A DNA stretch of 64,000 bases from Eubacteriales bacterium (GTDB lineage: Bacteria > Bacillota > Clostridia > Lachnospirales > Lachnospiraceae): assembly GCA_030536575.1 (NCBI GenBank), contig JAUNPS010000013.1, forward strand, positions 3,072 through 67,071. The letters run 5' to 3'. Position numbers and translations under genes: made by a program. Shown here one piece after another: positions 51,531 to 60,086 of this stretch. Numbering within the stretch: the first letter of the stretch is position 1; each line of letters begins with the position of its first letter. Below the pieces are notes generated by a model, which worked only from the letters and a program-made list of their open reading frames with translations, did no database searches and was not told where the DNA came from.

Positions 51531-52683
51531 GCTGTTAAAACAGTCTCTCACTCCCGCCCAGTCGCCAGACCCCTGGCTGAATCAGCATATCCTGTGTCAG
51601 GCAAAGGAGATGGAGACAATGACAAAAAAAACGAAGCGAATCCCCGCCGCCGCGGCCGGAATCTGCATTCTGCTGCTGGGTTCCGTGACTGCCCTTGCGG
51701 CCTGGGAACATTTAAACCCCGCACAGGTGGCGGAACATCTGGAAGATACGGAACTCGCAGAAGCTTTTCAGAGGGAAGACGCCCTGTATCTGGATGAAAC
51801 GCAGGCGTTTTCCGACTATAAAGTGACGCTCCTGGGCGCGGCTGCCGGGAAAGATTTAAGTTCTTTTCTGGCCGAAGACGATCAGGGAAAAACTCTGGAT
51901 GATATGCTGTATACCGTCGTGGCCATTGAAAAGACCGATGGAACGCCCATGCCCGCCGCTGGAGATGCCGGCTATGAACCATTTTTCGTGTCGTCTTACA
52001 TAAGCGGCCTGAATCCGGCCCAGTATAACGCCATGACGATGGGCGGCGTCTACCAGGAATTTGTCCAGGAGGGCATTCTCTACCGCCTGTTTGAAATTTC
52101 AAACCTGGAAATTTTCGCCGACCGCACGGTCTATGTAGGCGTCAGCACCGGAACTTTCTATGATTCGGAGGCCTATTCTTATGATGAGGCGTCCGGACTG
52201 CTCAGCCGGAACGAATCTTATGACGGTGTCAATGCATTGTTTACCCTTCCGCTGGATACCGCAAAGGCTGACGCGGAAGCGGCCAACGCTTTCCTTGAAA
52301 ATCTGGAAGCTTCCTGGCATTCGTCAGACAGCGTGACGGAAATCGAAGAAGATGCGGAAATTACCCAGTGGTACGCAAAAGTGTCCACCGGAAATCTTAC
52401 GGATTACGCACAGCTTGTAGAGTCCACTGTACAGGAGTGTACGGCGGATGAAGACGGCGTTTATGCTTACTCCTGGGAATATGAAGGCGCTTCCGGTTCC
52501 GGAACATTCACAGAGGAGTTTCTAAATGACGCCGTTCCCGGCGAGCCCATGATGCTCGGCTATTCCTACAGCGACGGCCTGGAGGATCTGGTGCTTGAAA
52601 CCTGCACCCGAAACGAAGACAGCAGCGTAACCTTCGCCCTGTATACGCCGCTCCTCGTTATCCTGGAAACTTCTGCCGAGTAA
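51511..52683 (+). CDS. Membrane anti-sigma factor partner
   Basis: 390 residues from ATG 51511 (ATG 51523 is also possible). The short cytoplasmic N-terminus (about 1-38: MKRNMDELLKQSLTPAQSPD) is the presumed sigma-binding helix. One membrane helix (about 43-65: IPAAAAGICILLLGSVTALA) follows. The extracytoplasmic part is about 320 residues, DUF4179-like in type, rich in Asp/Glu/Tyr and without lipobox or protease motif. It should hold the sigma factor inactive until a signal is sensed outside. The ligand is unknown. Confidence 0.85.
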   Translation: MKRNMDELLKQSLTPAQSPDPWLNQHILCQAKEMETMTKKTKRIPAAAAGICILLLGSVTALAAWEHLNPAQVAEHLEDTELAEAFQREDALYLDETQAFSDYKVTLLGAAAGKDLSSFLAEDDQGKTLDDMLYTVVAIEKTDGTPMPAAGDAGYEPFFVSSYISGLNPAQYNAMTMGGVYQEFVQEGILYRLFEISNLEIFADRTVYVGVSTGTFYDSEAYSYDEASGLLSRNESYDGVNALFTLPLDTAKADAEAANAFLENLEASWHSSDSVTEIEEDAEITQWYAKVSTGNLTDYAQLVESTVQECTADEDGVYAYSWEYEGASGSGTFTEEFLNDAVPGEPMMLGYSYSDGLEDLVLETCTRNEDSSVTFALYTPLLVILETSAE

Positions 52684-52724
52684 ACGCGCGCCGCGCTGGC
52701 GCATCGCCAACCCACACCACACTC

Positions 52725-52747
52725 ATCCGGGGCTTTCCGCCCCGGAT
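52725..52747. terminator. Terminator shared by anti-sigma and ABC exporter genes
   Basis: ATCCGGGGC (52725-52733)/GCCCCGGAT (52739-52747) with a five-base loop, between convergent genes. U-run is weak on both sides. Confidence 0.75.
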
Positions 52748-52752
52748 TTCTC

Positions 52753-53925
52753 TCACCCTATCTCCCTCTCTCTCGTCTTCGAAAACGCCATCCCCACCAA
52801 CACAATCGCCGCCGCGAACAGCACCTGAATCCCATACCCCTTATAAATCTCCGCCAACTGCTCCCCACTAAACGCCGCATGCTCCGCCAGCATCTCATTC
52901 ACCGTCTCATACCAATACACCGGCAAAAACTGCGCCACTCTTCGCACCCCGCTGCTCAATATCTCCATCGGCACAAAAACCCCGCACGAGAAACACATTC
53001 CAAGGGAAATCACATTGACGGCCCCATTCACCATCGTATCCGCCGAATCCCCCTGCGGAATCAAGCACCCCAGCGTGAACGCAATCGATAGGGAAACCAG
53101 CATCAGCACAAAACTGTTCACAAGATAATACCCGGCATTCGCATCCCCCCAAAACGCCTTTCCATACATTACCACCGGAATCAGCATACAAAACGCCCAA
53201 AGTCCGATCCCTGCTACTAAAAATCCCAGCAAGATCTGCACATTCTGACTGCGCAGCGACACCGCCGAACACAGCATCCGCCGCCTGATATCCCCCTGCC
53301 GGAACTCTATCAAAATGAAGCACATACTATAGCAGATCGCAGCCAGCATCAGATACGGCAAATACTGAAACAGGTACGAAAACGCCGGGCGCTCTCCCCC
53401 ATGGCCATTCTGATCCAAAAGCTCCACCACCGGCTCCGTCTTGGCCGCTGCCAGCAGTTCCTGCACCGTTTCTTCCGTCGAAAATCCCGCATTCGTCATC
53501 ATCCGCGCACCGTTTAAGTACGTATTGATCTGCTGATCCACATAATAGGTACTCATTGTCCCCGGAACAGTCGTTACAGCCAGTTTTTCCCCCTGTTCCA
53601 AAACCTTTTCCTCAAATCCTTCCGGAATCGTCACCACATAGTAGAGGTTCCGGTAAAATAATTCCTCCTGGATCACCGCCGGGTCGTCCTCCACGTCCAC
53701 CAGATCATGATAGTTTCCCAGATACTCGGCAAGTCCCTTCGCCAAAACCCCCTGATCCCGGTCAATCACCGCAATGTTCAGCCGCTCGGCCTCAAACCGC
53801 ACAAGCTCCTTCCCGCCCGCCAGCGTCTGGATCATAACCAAAATCGTCAGGAAAATCGCCAGATACATCACAACCACATGCAGGTTCCGCTTCAGCATCA
53901 TCAAAAACCCTTTAAATACTTTCAT
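52753..53925 (-). CDS. ABC-2 permease, YhgE/DrrB-like, copy 2
   Basis: 390 residues. One N-terminal helix (about 15-35), then an extracellular domain (about 40-175) typical of large ABC-2 exporters, then five helices (about 185-385). Motifs LVRFEAERLNIAVIDRDQG and FILIEFRQGDIRRRMLCSAV fit the YhgE/LinA-like group. Works with the second permease, which it overlaps by 14 bp, and with the ATPase upstream. Substrate is likely a lipid or antibiotic; not determinable. Confidence 0.88.
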   Translation of the reverse strand: MKVFKGFLMMLKRNLHVVVMYLAIFLTILVMIQTLAGGKELVRFEAERLNIAVIDRDQGVLAKGLAEYLGNYHDLVDVEDDPAVIQEELFYRNLYYVVTIPEGFEEKVLEQGEKLAVTTVPGTMSTYYVDQQINTYLNGARMMTNAGFSTEETVQELLAAAKTEPVVELLDQNGHGGERPAFSYLFQYLPYLMLAAICYSMCFILIEFRQGDIRRRMLCSAVSLRSQNVQILLGFLVAGIGLWAFCMLIPVVMYGKAFWGDANAGYYLVNSFVLMLVSLSIAFTLGCLIPQGDSADTMVNGAVNVISLGMCFSCGVFVPMEILSSGVRRVAQFLPVYWYETVNEMLAEHAAFSGEQLAEIYKGYGIQVLFAAAIVLVGMAFSKTREREIG

Positions 53926-55027
53926 AGCGTTCCCTCCTTATTCCGAAAAATGCCAGCGCCAGCAGCCCGGCACTCATAACTCCAAGAATGACCAGACATC
54001 TGGCAAGGCGCGCCGGATTGTCATAGATTCCAAGGCAATAATAAGCGTCGCTTAAAACCGCCGCCGGATTGATCCGGTTCAAAAGCGGGCAGGCATGCTC
54101 CACGATATCCTTCATATTTCCAAACATCAGCCCGGCTAAAAACGACAGAAACAGCGTCGCTCCGATCACCGCGCCCATTTTCACCGACTCGCTGGCACGC
54201 AGCAGGCTCCCGATGGCAATTCCCAGCGAAACACCGATCGCGCTTCCCGCCAGATTGACCAGCAGGATCCCGCCCAGATTCGACCCCACAGCCACACCCA
54301 GCACAAAATGCACATAGGCTGTCAGCAGATTGACATTCAGAAAATGAATGCACAGCAGCGCAATCAGGTCAATGAGAATCATTTTCAGCCGGTGCGTCGG
54401 AATCACACTCCGGCGCGCCCCCAAAGGCGACAGGTTCGCCTGGCTGTCAAAGCTCGCCTGCAGTCCCAGAAAAGCGCCTGACATACAAGCATAGGCAATC
54501 AATGCAAAATAATAGACAATATTCGGATCCGTAACCTCCGACCCCATTGACAGAGTTTCCGTCATTTCCTGATAATCCTGAAGGCTCTGCACGGCCGCCG
54601 CCAGCCCCTCCGGACGCTCCCTGACAATCTTCTCCACCAGCGCCGCATTTTTCTGGTAGGTATCCAGCAGCATGGTCAGAATGCTCTCCTGAAGCCCGGA
54701 ACCCGCCACCTTCAGATACGGCTTGGCCGTTCCGTAAAAAATGCCGACAATCTCCCCGGTTTCCAGCGCTTTTTCCGCCTCTTCCTCACTGAAATCGTAA
54801 AGTTCCAAGATTCTCCCATCCATTTCTTCCATATAAGAGGCAAAGACCGTTCCCTCCGTCTCCTGCACCACCGCAGCCGGAATCAATTCCATTTCTTCCC
54901 CGGACATCCCATTGCCAAAAGAAATCCGGAACATGGTTCCCAGAATCAGCGGAAAAGCAAGGGCCCAGAACATACTCTGATGGTTCCGGGTAATCTGAAG
55001 CACCCGGTAATAAAGTAAATGCAGCAT
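53912..55027 (-). CDS. ABC-2 permease, copy 1
   Basis: 371 residues with the same plan: N-terminal helix (about 18-38), extracellular domain to about 170, and five to six helices. FWALAFPLILGTMFRISFGN and AYACMSGAFLGLQASFDSQA fit ABC-2 permeases of the LinF/DrrB type. It lies 12 bp after the ATPase gene and overlaps the other permease, giving a heterodimer exporter. Confidence 0.88.
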   Translation of the reverse strand: MLHLLYYRVLQITRNHQSMFWALAFPLILGTMFRISFGNGMSGEEMELIPAAVVQETEGTVFASYMEEMDGRILELYDFSEEEAEKALETGEIVGIFYGTAKPYLKVAGSGLQESILTMLLDTYQKNAALVEKIVRERPEGLAAAVQSLQDYQEMTETLSMGSEVTDPNIVYYFALIAYACMSGAFLGLQASFDSQANLSPLGARRSVIPTHRLKMILIDLIALLCIHFLNVNLLTAYVHFVLGVAVGSNLGGILLVNLAGSAIGVSLGIAIGSLLRASESVKMGAVIGATLFLSFLAGLMFGNMKDIVEHACPLLNRINPAAVLSDAYYCLGIYDNPARLARCLVILGVMSAGLLALAFFGIRRERYESI

Positions 55028-55039
55028 AGCGTCCCCTCC

Positions 55040-55969
55040 TTAATCCCGCAGCCCGGTTCCCGTGATTTCCAGGAACACGTCGTTGAGCGTCGGCATTTCC
55101 GAAAATACCCGTCCAAATTGGAGATCCTGCTCCTGTAAATAGGTGAGAATCCGCACAAGATTATGCCGGGCGCTGCTTAACCGGAGCGTCAGCCGCTGTT
55201 CCTCATAGGTCAGCTCAAACACATGGGGCAGCTCCCGAATCTCCGCAAGCTGCCTTTCGTCCAGGCTGATGGCGTCAATGGTAATGATTTCCCCGGTTTT
55301 GATCATGCCTTTCAGCTCCTCGGTAGTCCCGGTGGCCAAAATGCGCCCGTGATCCAGAATTGCAATCCGGGTGCAGATCTGCTCCACCTCTTCCATATAA
55401 TGGGACGTGTAAATAACCGTGGAACCCTGCCGGTTCAGCTCCTGAATCCCCTCCAGAATCTTGTTCCGGCTCTGGGGATCGACCGCCACAGTCGGCTCAT
55501 CCAAAATAATCAGCTTCGGCTTATGGGCAATTCCGCATGCAATGTTCAGCCTGCGCAGCAAACCGCCTGACAATTTTCCAGGCTTCGTTTTTGCAAACTG
55601 CTCCAGCCCCACAAACGAAATCGCTTCCTCCACCAGCCGTTTGCGCTCCTTTTTCTCCGGCACGTACAGCCCGCAGAAATAGTCAATATTTTCATAGACG
55701 GTCAACTGCTTAAAAACCGCTACATTCTGCATCACAACGCCGATATTCCGCTTAATCTCATAGCTGTCCGGCGCCATTTCCTTTCCAAAAATCCGAATCG
55801 AGCCCTTGTCATATTTCAAAAGAGCCAGCAGACAATTGATCGTCGTGGTTTTCCCACAGCCGTTTGGCCCCAGCAGACCGAAAATTTCCCCTTCCCGGAT
55901 CTCCAGATTCAGGTGATCCACCGCCACCAGTTCCCCATAGCGTTTTACCAGATTTTCGATTTGAATCAT
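55040..55969 (-). CDS. ABC transporter ATPase of the TCS-linked exporter
   Basis: 309 residues. Walker A GPNGCGKTTTINCL (about 34-47), signature LSGGLLRRLNIACG, Walker B LIILDEPTVAVDP and H-loop YTSHYMEEVEQ. C-terminal extension as in DrrA/NatA-type drug exporters. First gene of the three-gene operon. Divergent from a two-component system with which it shares the promoter region, as in many antimicrobial-peptide-response modules. Confidence 0.93.
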   Translation of the reverse strand: MIQIENLVKRYGELVAVDHLNLEIREGEIFGLLGPNGCGKTTTINCLLALLKYDKGSIRIFGKEMAPDSYEIKRNIGVVMQNVAVFKQLTVYENIDYFCGLYVPEKKERKRLVEEAISFVGLEQFAKTKPGKLSGGLLRRLNIACGIAHKPKLIILDEPTVAVDPQSRNKILEGIQELNRQGSTVIYTSHYMEEVEQICTRIAILDHGRILATGTTEELKGMIKTGEIITIDAISLDERQLAEIRELPHVFELTYEEQRLTLRLSSARHNLVRILTYLQEQDLQFGRVFSEMPTLNDVFLEITGTGLRD

Positions 55970-55992
55970 AAACGTCCCCTCCTTTTTTCTAC

Positions 55993-56021
55993 TTGTAGTA
56001 TAGCCCTCCCTCCGCTATAAT
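55993..56021 (+). promoter_or_regulatory. SigA promoter of the histidine kinase operon
   Basis: TTGTAG (55993-55998), 17 bp, TATAAT (56016-56021). On the opposite strand TATACT (56002-55997) is a good -10 for the ABC operon without a fitting -35, as expected for an activated promoter. Confidence 0.7.
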
Positions 56022-56047
56022 GATAGTGTCGCAAGTCAAAACCTGAG

Positions 56048-56067
56048 ATGACAAATGTCATATGACA
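56048..56067. promoter_or_regulatory. Overlapping palindromes, likely response-regulator operator
   Basis: ATGACAAATGTCAT (56048-56061) and TGTCATATGACA (56056-56067) share TGTCAT, giving three alternating half sites ATGACA/TGTCAT between the ABC operon and the kinase. Good fit for a NarL/LuxR-type dimer pair. Confidence 0.65.
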
Positions 56068-56079
56068 CGAAAGGAAACC

Positions 56080-57162
56080 ATGAAACGCATTCTCGACCAG
56101 GCAGTCCTGCTGCTCCTTTGCCTCTTCACCCTCCAATACGCCGCCCCAGCCCAGGGGCTTTCCAACTCCGTCATTGCCCTCCTCCTGGCGCTGAGCCTCT
56201 GCTCCCTCAGCTTCCAGAGCCTCCCATCCCCGGCCTGGCACGCCCTGTCCGCCTGCTACCTCTGCGGCTCTTTCTGGCTTCCGGAGCTGCTTTTCTTCGC
56301 CCCAATGGTCTTTTACTGCCAGCTTTTCCGAAAAAACATACCCTTCCTTTTCCTGGCATGCGCCCTGGCACTCTGGCAATTCCTGCCGGATTCCCCAGCC
56401 CTGGCCCTGTACCTTTTCGCAGTCACCCTGGCCGCCCTGCTCTTGCAGGAACACACCGCCTCCTACGGCCGCCTGCTGGACACCTTCCACAAAAATCAGG
56501 ACGCCTCCACCGAAAGCGCCCTTCTCCTGGAAGAAAAAAATAAAGCCCTGTTGGCCAAACAGGACTCTGAAATCTACGCCGCCACCTTGCAGGAACGAAA
56601 CCGCATTGCACGGGAAATCCATGACAATGTGGGCCACATGCTCTCCCGCTCCATCTTAATGACCGGCGCTCTGAAAACCGCCAACCAAACCCCCGCCCTG
56701 GCCCAGCCCCTGGATCTGTTGGAAGAAACCCTCAGCCAGGCCATGACCAGCATCCGCACCAGCGTCCACGACCTCCGCGACGAATCCATTCGTCTGCAAT
56801 CTGCCCTGGAAAGCCTGGCCGAAACCTTCACCTTCTGCCCCGTGACCCTGCGCTACGACCTGGGCTTTGAAGTGCCGAAAGAAGTCAAATACGCCTTCAT
56901 CACCATCTGCAAAGAAGCCCTCCACAACGTCCTGCGCCACAGCAACGCCACCGCCGTCACCATCACCGTCCGCGAACACCCGGCCTTCTATCAGCTCCTG
57001 TTCGAAGACAACGGCACCCGCATCTCGCCCCCGTCCGGCACAGGCTGCGGCCTTGCAAACATGAAAGAACGCGTCGCCGCCCTGCACGGAACCTTTAAAA
57101 TCCGCACAGAGAACGGCTTCCGCATTTTCATCACCATCCCAAAGGAGGACAATGACCCATGA
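56080..57162 (+). CDS. Sensor histidine kinase, LiaS/DesK type
   Basis: 360 residues; ATG 56080 is chosen because AAAGGAAACC precedes it (ATG 56062 lies in the operator). Five to six short membrane helices (about 5-140) with hardly any extracytoplasmic part: an intramembrane sensor. A dimerisation/phospho-acceptor helix NRIAREIHDNVGHMLSRSI carries His in HDNVGH. N box KEALHNVLRHSNA and G box GTGCGLANMKERV complete the HATPase. Such kinases sense membrane damage or lipid order. Its stop overlaps the response regulator. Confidence 0.9.
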   Translation: MKRILDQAVLLLLCLFTLQYAAPAQGLSNSVIALLLALSLCSLSFQSLPSPAWHALSACYLCGSFWLPELLFFAPMVFYCQLFRKNIPFLFLACALALWQFLPDSPALALYLFAVTLAALLLQEHTASYGRLLDTFHKNQDASTESALLLEEKNKALLAKQDSEIYAATLQERNRIAREIHDNVGHMLSRSILMTGALKTANQTPALAQPLDLLEETLSQAMTSIRTSVHDLRDESIRLQSALESLAETFTFCPVTLRYDLGFEVPKEVKYAFITICKEALHNVLRHSNATAVTITVREHPAFYQLLFEDNGTRISPPSGTGCGLANMKERVAALHGTFKIRTENGFRIFITIPKEDNDP

Positions 57163-57779
57163 GAATTGTAATTATTGATGATGACATCCTGGTCGTAAAC
57201 GCCCTGAAAATCATTCTGGAAGCCGCCGACCAGGTCGAAGTGGCAGGCGTCGGAACCGACGGCGCAGAGGCCGTTTCCCTCTACCGGACGCTGAAACCCG
57301 ACGTCCTTTTGATGGATATCCGCATGAAAGGCTTAAACGGGCTGGACGCCGCCAAAGAAATTTTGCGGGAAGACCCCCAGGCCAAAATCCTGCTGCTGAC
57401 CACCTTCTCGGACGACGAGTACATTGTCAAAGCCCTGAATTTCGGCGTAAAAGGCTACCTCTTAAAGCAGGACTACGCCAGCATTGTCCCGGCCCTGATG
57501 GCCGTCTGCACCGGACAGACCGTTTTCGGGACAGAGATCATCTCGAAAATCCCGCACCTTTTGCAGAAAGAACAATCCTTTGACTACGAAGCCTATGATA
57601 TCACGCCCAAGGAATACGAGCTTATAACGCTGGTCGCCCAGGGCCTCAGCAACCGTGAAATCGCCGGCCGGATGTTCCTAAGCGAAGGAACCGTGCGAAA
57701 TTATCTCAGCAATGTCCTCGAAAAACTGGGACTGCGCGACCGGACACAGCTTGCCGTCTTCTACTACCAGCACAGCTAA
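57159..57779 (+). CDS. NarL/LuxR-type response regulator
   Basis: 206 residues. Receiver domain 1-120 with DDD (6-8), phospho-acceptor Asp 53 in LLMDIRMKG, and Thr/Lys positions (LLTTFSD, LKQD). LuxR-type HTH at about 140-200 (LVAQGLSNREIAGRMFLSEG then TVRNYLSNVLEKL). ATGA overlaps the kinase by 4 bp. It should activate the divergent ABC exporter through the palindromes at 56048-56067 and possibly autoregulate. Confidence 0.93.
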   Translation: MRIVIIDDDILVVNALKIILEAADQVEVAGVGTDGAEAVSLYRTLKPDVLLMDIRMKGLNGLDAAKEILREDPQAKILLLTTFSDDEYIVKALNFGVKGYLLKQDYASIVPALMAVCTGQTVFGTEIISKIPHLLQKEQSFDYEAYDITPKEYELITLVAQGLSNREIAGRMFLSEGTVRNYLSNVLEKLGLRDRTQLAVFYYQHS

Positions 57780-57782
57780 CCG

Positions 57783-58919
57783 TCAGCCCTTCTCAATATA
57801 AAACCAGTCGCGCAGAAGCAGCCAGTTCGCCCGGAAAAGCTGCATGATCTGCCAATACCCCGCTCCCCGCAGCCCAAACTCCCGGATCAGCCCGAACTTC
57901 CCTTCCAGGCTCCGCACATCCTCAAACCACACCTCATGGGCGACGCCCTCCCGCTCATACCGGAAAAACGGGGACTGCGCCCGCTCGTCAAACTGGATCG
58001 CCGCGCCGTTTTCGATGGCAATGCGCACGGCCTCGATGTTTCCGATGGTCTGCGCCTTCGTCACGCCCCGCTCATAGGGAAGGGGCCAGTCGTAGCCGTA
58101 ATTAGGGATGCCAAGGCTGATCTTTTCCGGAGGGATTTCGGTGACGGCGTATTCGACGACGCGGCGCACCTGGTCTAAAGGGGCGACGGCCATCGGAGGG
58201 CCGTAGGTATATCCCCACTCATACGTCATCAGCAGCACATGATCCGCCGCCTCCCCAATCGCCCGATAATCCTTCCCCTCATACAGCAGTCCTGCCTGCC
58301 CCGCCTCGGTCTTCGGTGCCAGCGCCACCGACACCTGATACCCCTCCGGCCTCAGCGTCTCCGCCATCACCCGCACAAACTCTGAAAACGCATCCCGGTC
58401 TTCCGCCAAAATGTACTCAAAATCAATATCCACGCCCCCATATCCCTTTTCCGGCAGCACCCAGAGCAGTTCCCCGATCAGCCGCTCCCGGTAGGCCGGA
58501 TTCTGGACGACGGAATGAATCAGCATATTGTTAAAATTTCCGTCCAGCCCGAAGGGCGTCAGCGTCAGAATCGGAACCGTCCCAAACCGCCAGGCTTCCG
58601 CGATCATCCAGGTATCGTCCAGCACGGGCGGGATCAGTTCTCCTTCGAAGGTAAAACCGTAGGAAAAGACGGACAATTCGCTAAGAAAGGGCAGGGTCTG
58701 CTCCAGAACCCAGGGACTGATAAACGGGTAGGCGTAGCCATTGCTCCGGATACTGCGGACGGCGTTTCGGCCCCCGGTGGGAATCAGAAGGGCCTGCCCC
58801 ACCGCCAGTTCATAGGGGTAGATGAGCTGATTCGCAAAAATGACGGCCTCCGGATCTGCTCCGTAAGCCGCCGCAATCTGATCAATATTGTCCCCATTCT
58901 GCACAACATAAATTTCCAT
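57783..58919 (-). CDS. LysM-GH18 spore-type glycoside hydrolase (SleL/YaaH-like)
   Basis: 378 residues. One N-terminal LysM repeat (1-47: VVQNGDNIDQIAAAYGADPE) for peptidoglycan binding, then a GH18 domain (about 60-370). Catalytic DxDxE motif is GGVDIDFEY (D164, D166, E168); the Trp-bearing barrel end is GAGYWQIMQLF. No signal peptide, as with spore-coat-delivered SleL/YaaH enzymes. It likely cuts cortex peptidoglycan as an N-acetylglucosaminidase at germination, supporting a spore former. Convergent with the response regulator, 3 bp apart. Confidence 0.88.
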   Translation of the reverse strand: MEIYVVQNGDNIDQIAAAYGADPEAVIFANQLIYPYELAVGQALLIPTGGRNAVRSIRSNGYAYPFISPWVLEQTLPFLSELSVFSYGFTFEGELIPPVLDDTWMIAEAWRFGTVPILTLTPFGLDGNFNNMLIHSVVQNPAYRERLIGELLWVLPEKGYGGVDIDFEYILAEDRDAFSEFVRVMAETLRPEGYQVSVALAPKTEAGQAGLLYEGKDYRAIGEAADHVLLMTYEWGYTYGPPMAVAPLDQVRRVVEYAVTEIPPEKISLGIPNYGYDWPLPYERGVTKAQTIGNIEAVRIAIENGAAIQFDERAQSPFFRYEREGVAHEVWFEDVRSLEGKFGLIREFGLRGAGYWQIMQLFRANWLLLRDWFYIEKG

Positions 58920-58990
58920 GGAAGCCCCCGCATGGCTTTTCCTGCATTTTATGCAGGGGCAGTTCTTTTTATGCCATTAGCCGAATCTTT

Positions 58991-60085
58991 TCATTCCAGA
59001 ATTCCCAGCCTCTCCGCCTCCTGCAAAAGTCCCCGGTTCCTTTCATTCATCGTACCAAATTCCCTCGTGCACGCAATCACCCGTCTGCATTCCCGCAGAA
59101 CCTGAAGCGCCTGCGAAAAATGCTCCTCACTCACCGCCTCAAACGCCTCCTCCGCAATCACCTGCACAGCCAGCGCCTTCGCCACCTCAAAATCAATGTC
59201 ATTCCGGTGCAGGACTCCCGCCGCGAACGGCACGCCCTGCCTTTGCAGCTTCCGGAAAACCGGAATCCCGCTCCCATTCCCCGCAATCACAAAGACCTGC
59301 GGCTTCCCTTTCGCAGGCTCCATCTCCAGACAGCCGAAATCCGCATTGTAGCTCCCATTCGTAACCCCGTACAGTTCCCGGATATATTCGGACGTAAAAA
59401 TTTCCTCCGGCGTGCCGTACCGGTCAATGGTATCCCCATGGACGCAGACCACAAAATCCGAAATCTTCTGCGCCAGATCCAGTTCATGTAAAGACATGAT
59501 TACCGCCATCTGGTTTTCCAGCACCATGCGCTTCAGAATGGTCAGAAGCTCCAGTTTGTGACGGATATCCAGAAAGGACGTGGGCTCATCCAGGATGATG
59601 ATCTCCGGTTCCTGGCAGATTGCCCGGGCGAGCAGAATCCGCTGCCGCTGGCCGTCGCTGATCGCCGTGAAATCCCGGTCGGCAAGATCCAGGGCATGTA
59701 CCATTTCCATCGCCTGATGCACTTTCTCCCAGTCCTCCGGCTGCAAAATCCCCAGGGTTCCGGTGTAGGGATAACGCCCCGTAGCCACAATGTCCTCGCA
59801 GGTCATCAAATCCGAATGCATCCGCTCCGTCATCACCACCGAAAGCCGTTTGGAAAGCTCCTTATTCGACAGGTTCTGCATCGGATCCCGATCCAGATAG
59901 ACCGTCCCGCCTACCAGCCTGAGTTGTCTCGTCATGCTTTTTAAAATCGTGGATTTCCCGGCCCCGTTCGGCCCGATCAGCGTCAGGATCTGGCCCTTGT
60001 TCAGCCTGATTTCGATATCCCGAATCAGGGGCTTTCCGTCGTATCCCACGGTCATATGATCCGTATAGACAAAATAATTCTCCAT
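58991..60085 (-). CDS. FecE/BtuD-type ABC ATPase with C-terminal extension
   Basis: 364 residues; typical FecE is about 260. Residues 1-255 are the ATPase: GPNGAGKSTILKSM (Walker A), AISDGQRQRILLAR (signature), IIILDEPTSFLDI (Walker B) and MSLHELDLA (H-loop). Residues 260-364 are an extra Rossmann-like domain (VFVIAGNGSGIPVFRKLQRQ, then VLHRNDIDFEVAKALA) seen in clostridial relatives and not part of the transport core. It may bind a nucleotide or a tetrapyrrole-related ligand. One base after the permease gene. Confidence 0.9.
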   Translation of the reverse strand: MENYFVYTDHMTVGYDGKPLIRDIEIRLNKGQILTLIGPNGAGKSTILKSMTRQLRLVGGTVYLDRDPMQNLSNKELSKRLSVVMTERMHSDLMTCEDIVATGRYPYTGTLGILQPEDWEKVHQAMEMVHALDLADRDFTAISDGQRQRILLARAICQEPEIIILDEPTSFLDIRHKLELLTILKRMVLENQMAVIMSLHELDLAQKISDFVVCVHGDTIDRYGTPEEIFTSEYIRELYGVTNGSYNADFGCLEMEPAKGKPQVFVIAGNGSGIPVFRKLQRQGVPFAAGVLHRNDIDFEVAKALAVQVIAEEAFEAVSEEHFSQALQVLRECRRVIACTREFGTMNERNRGLLQEAERLGILE

Positions 60086-60086
60086 G

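Noticed and set aside
58936-58956. Hairpin CCTGCAT/ATGCAGG between the GH18 gene and the ABC ATPase
   Set aside because: Short stem and no U-run on the minus side; not a convincing terminator of the FecBCD operon.
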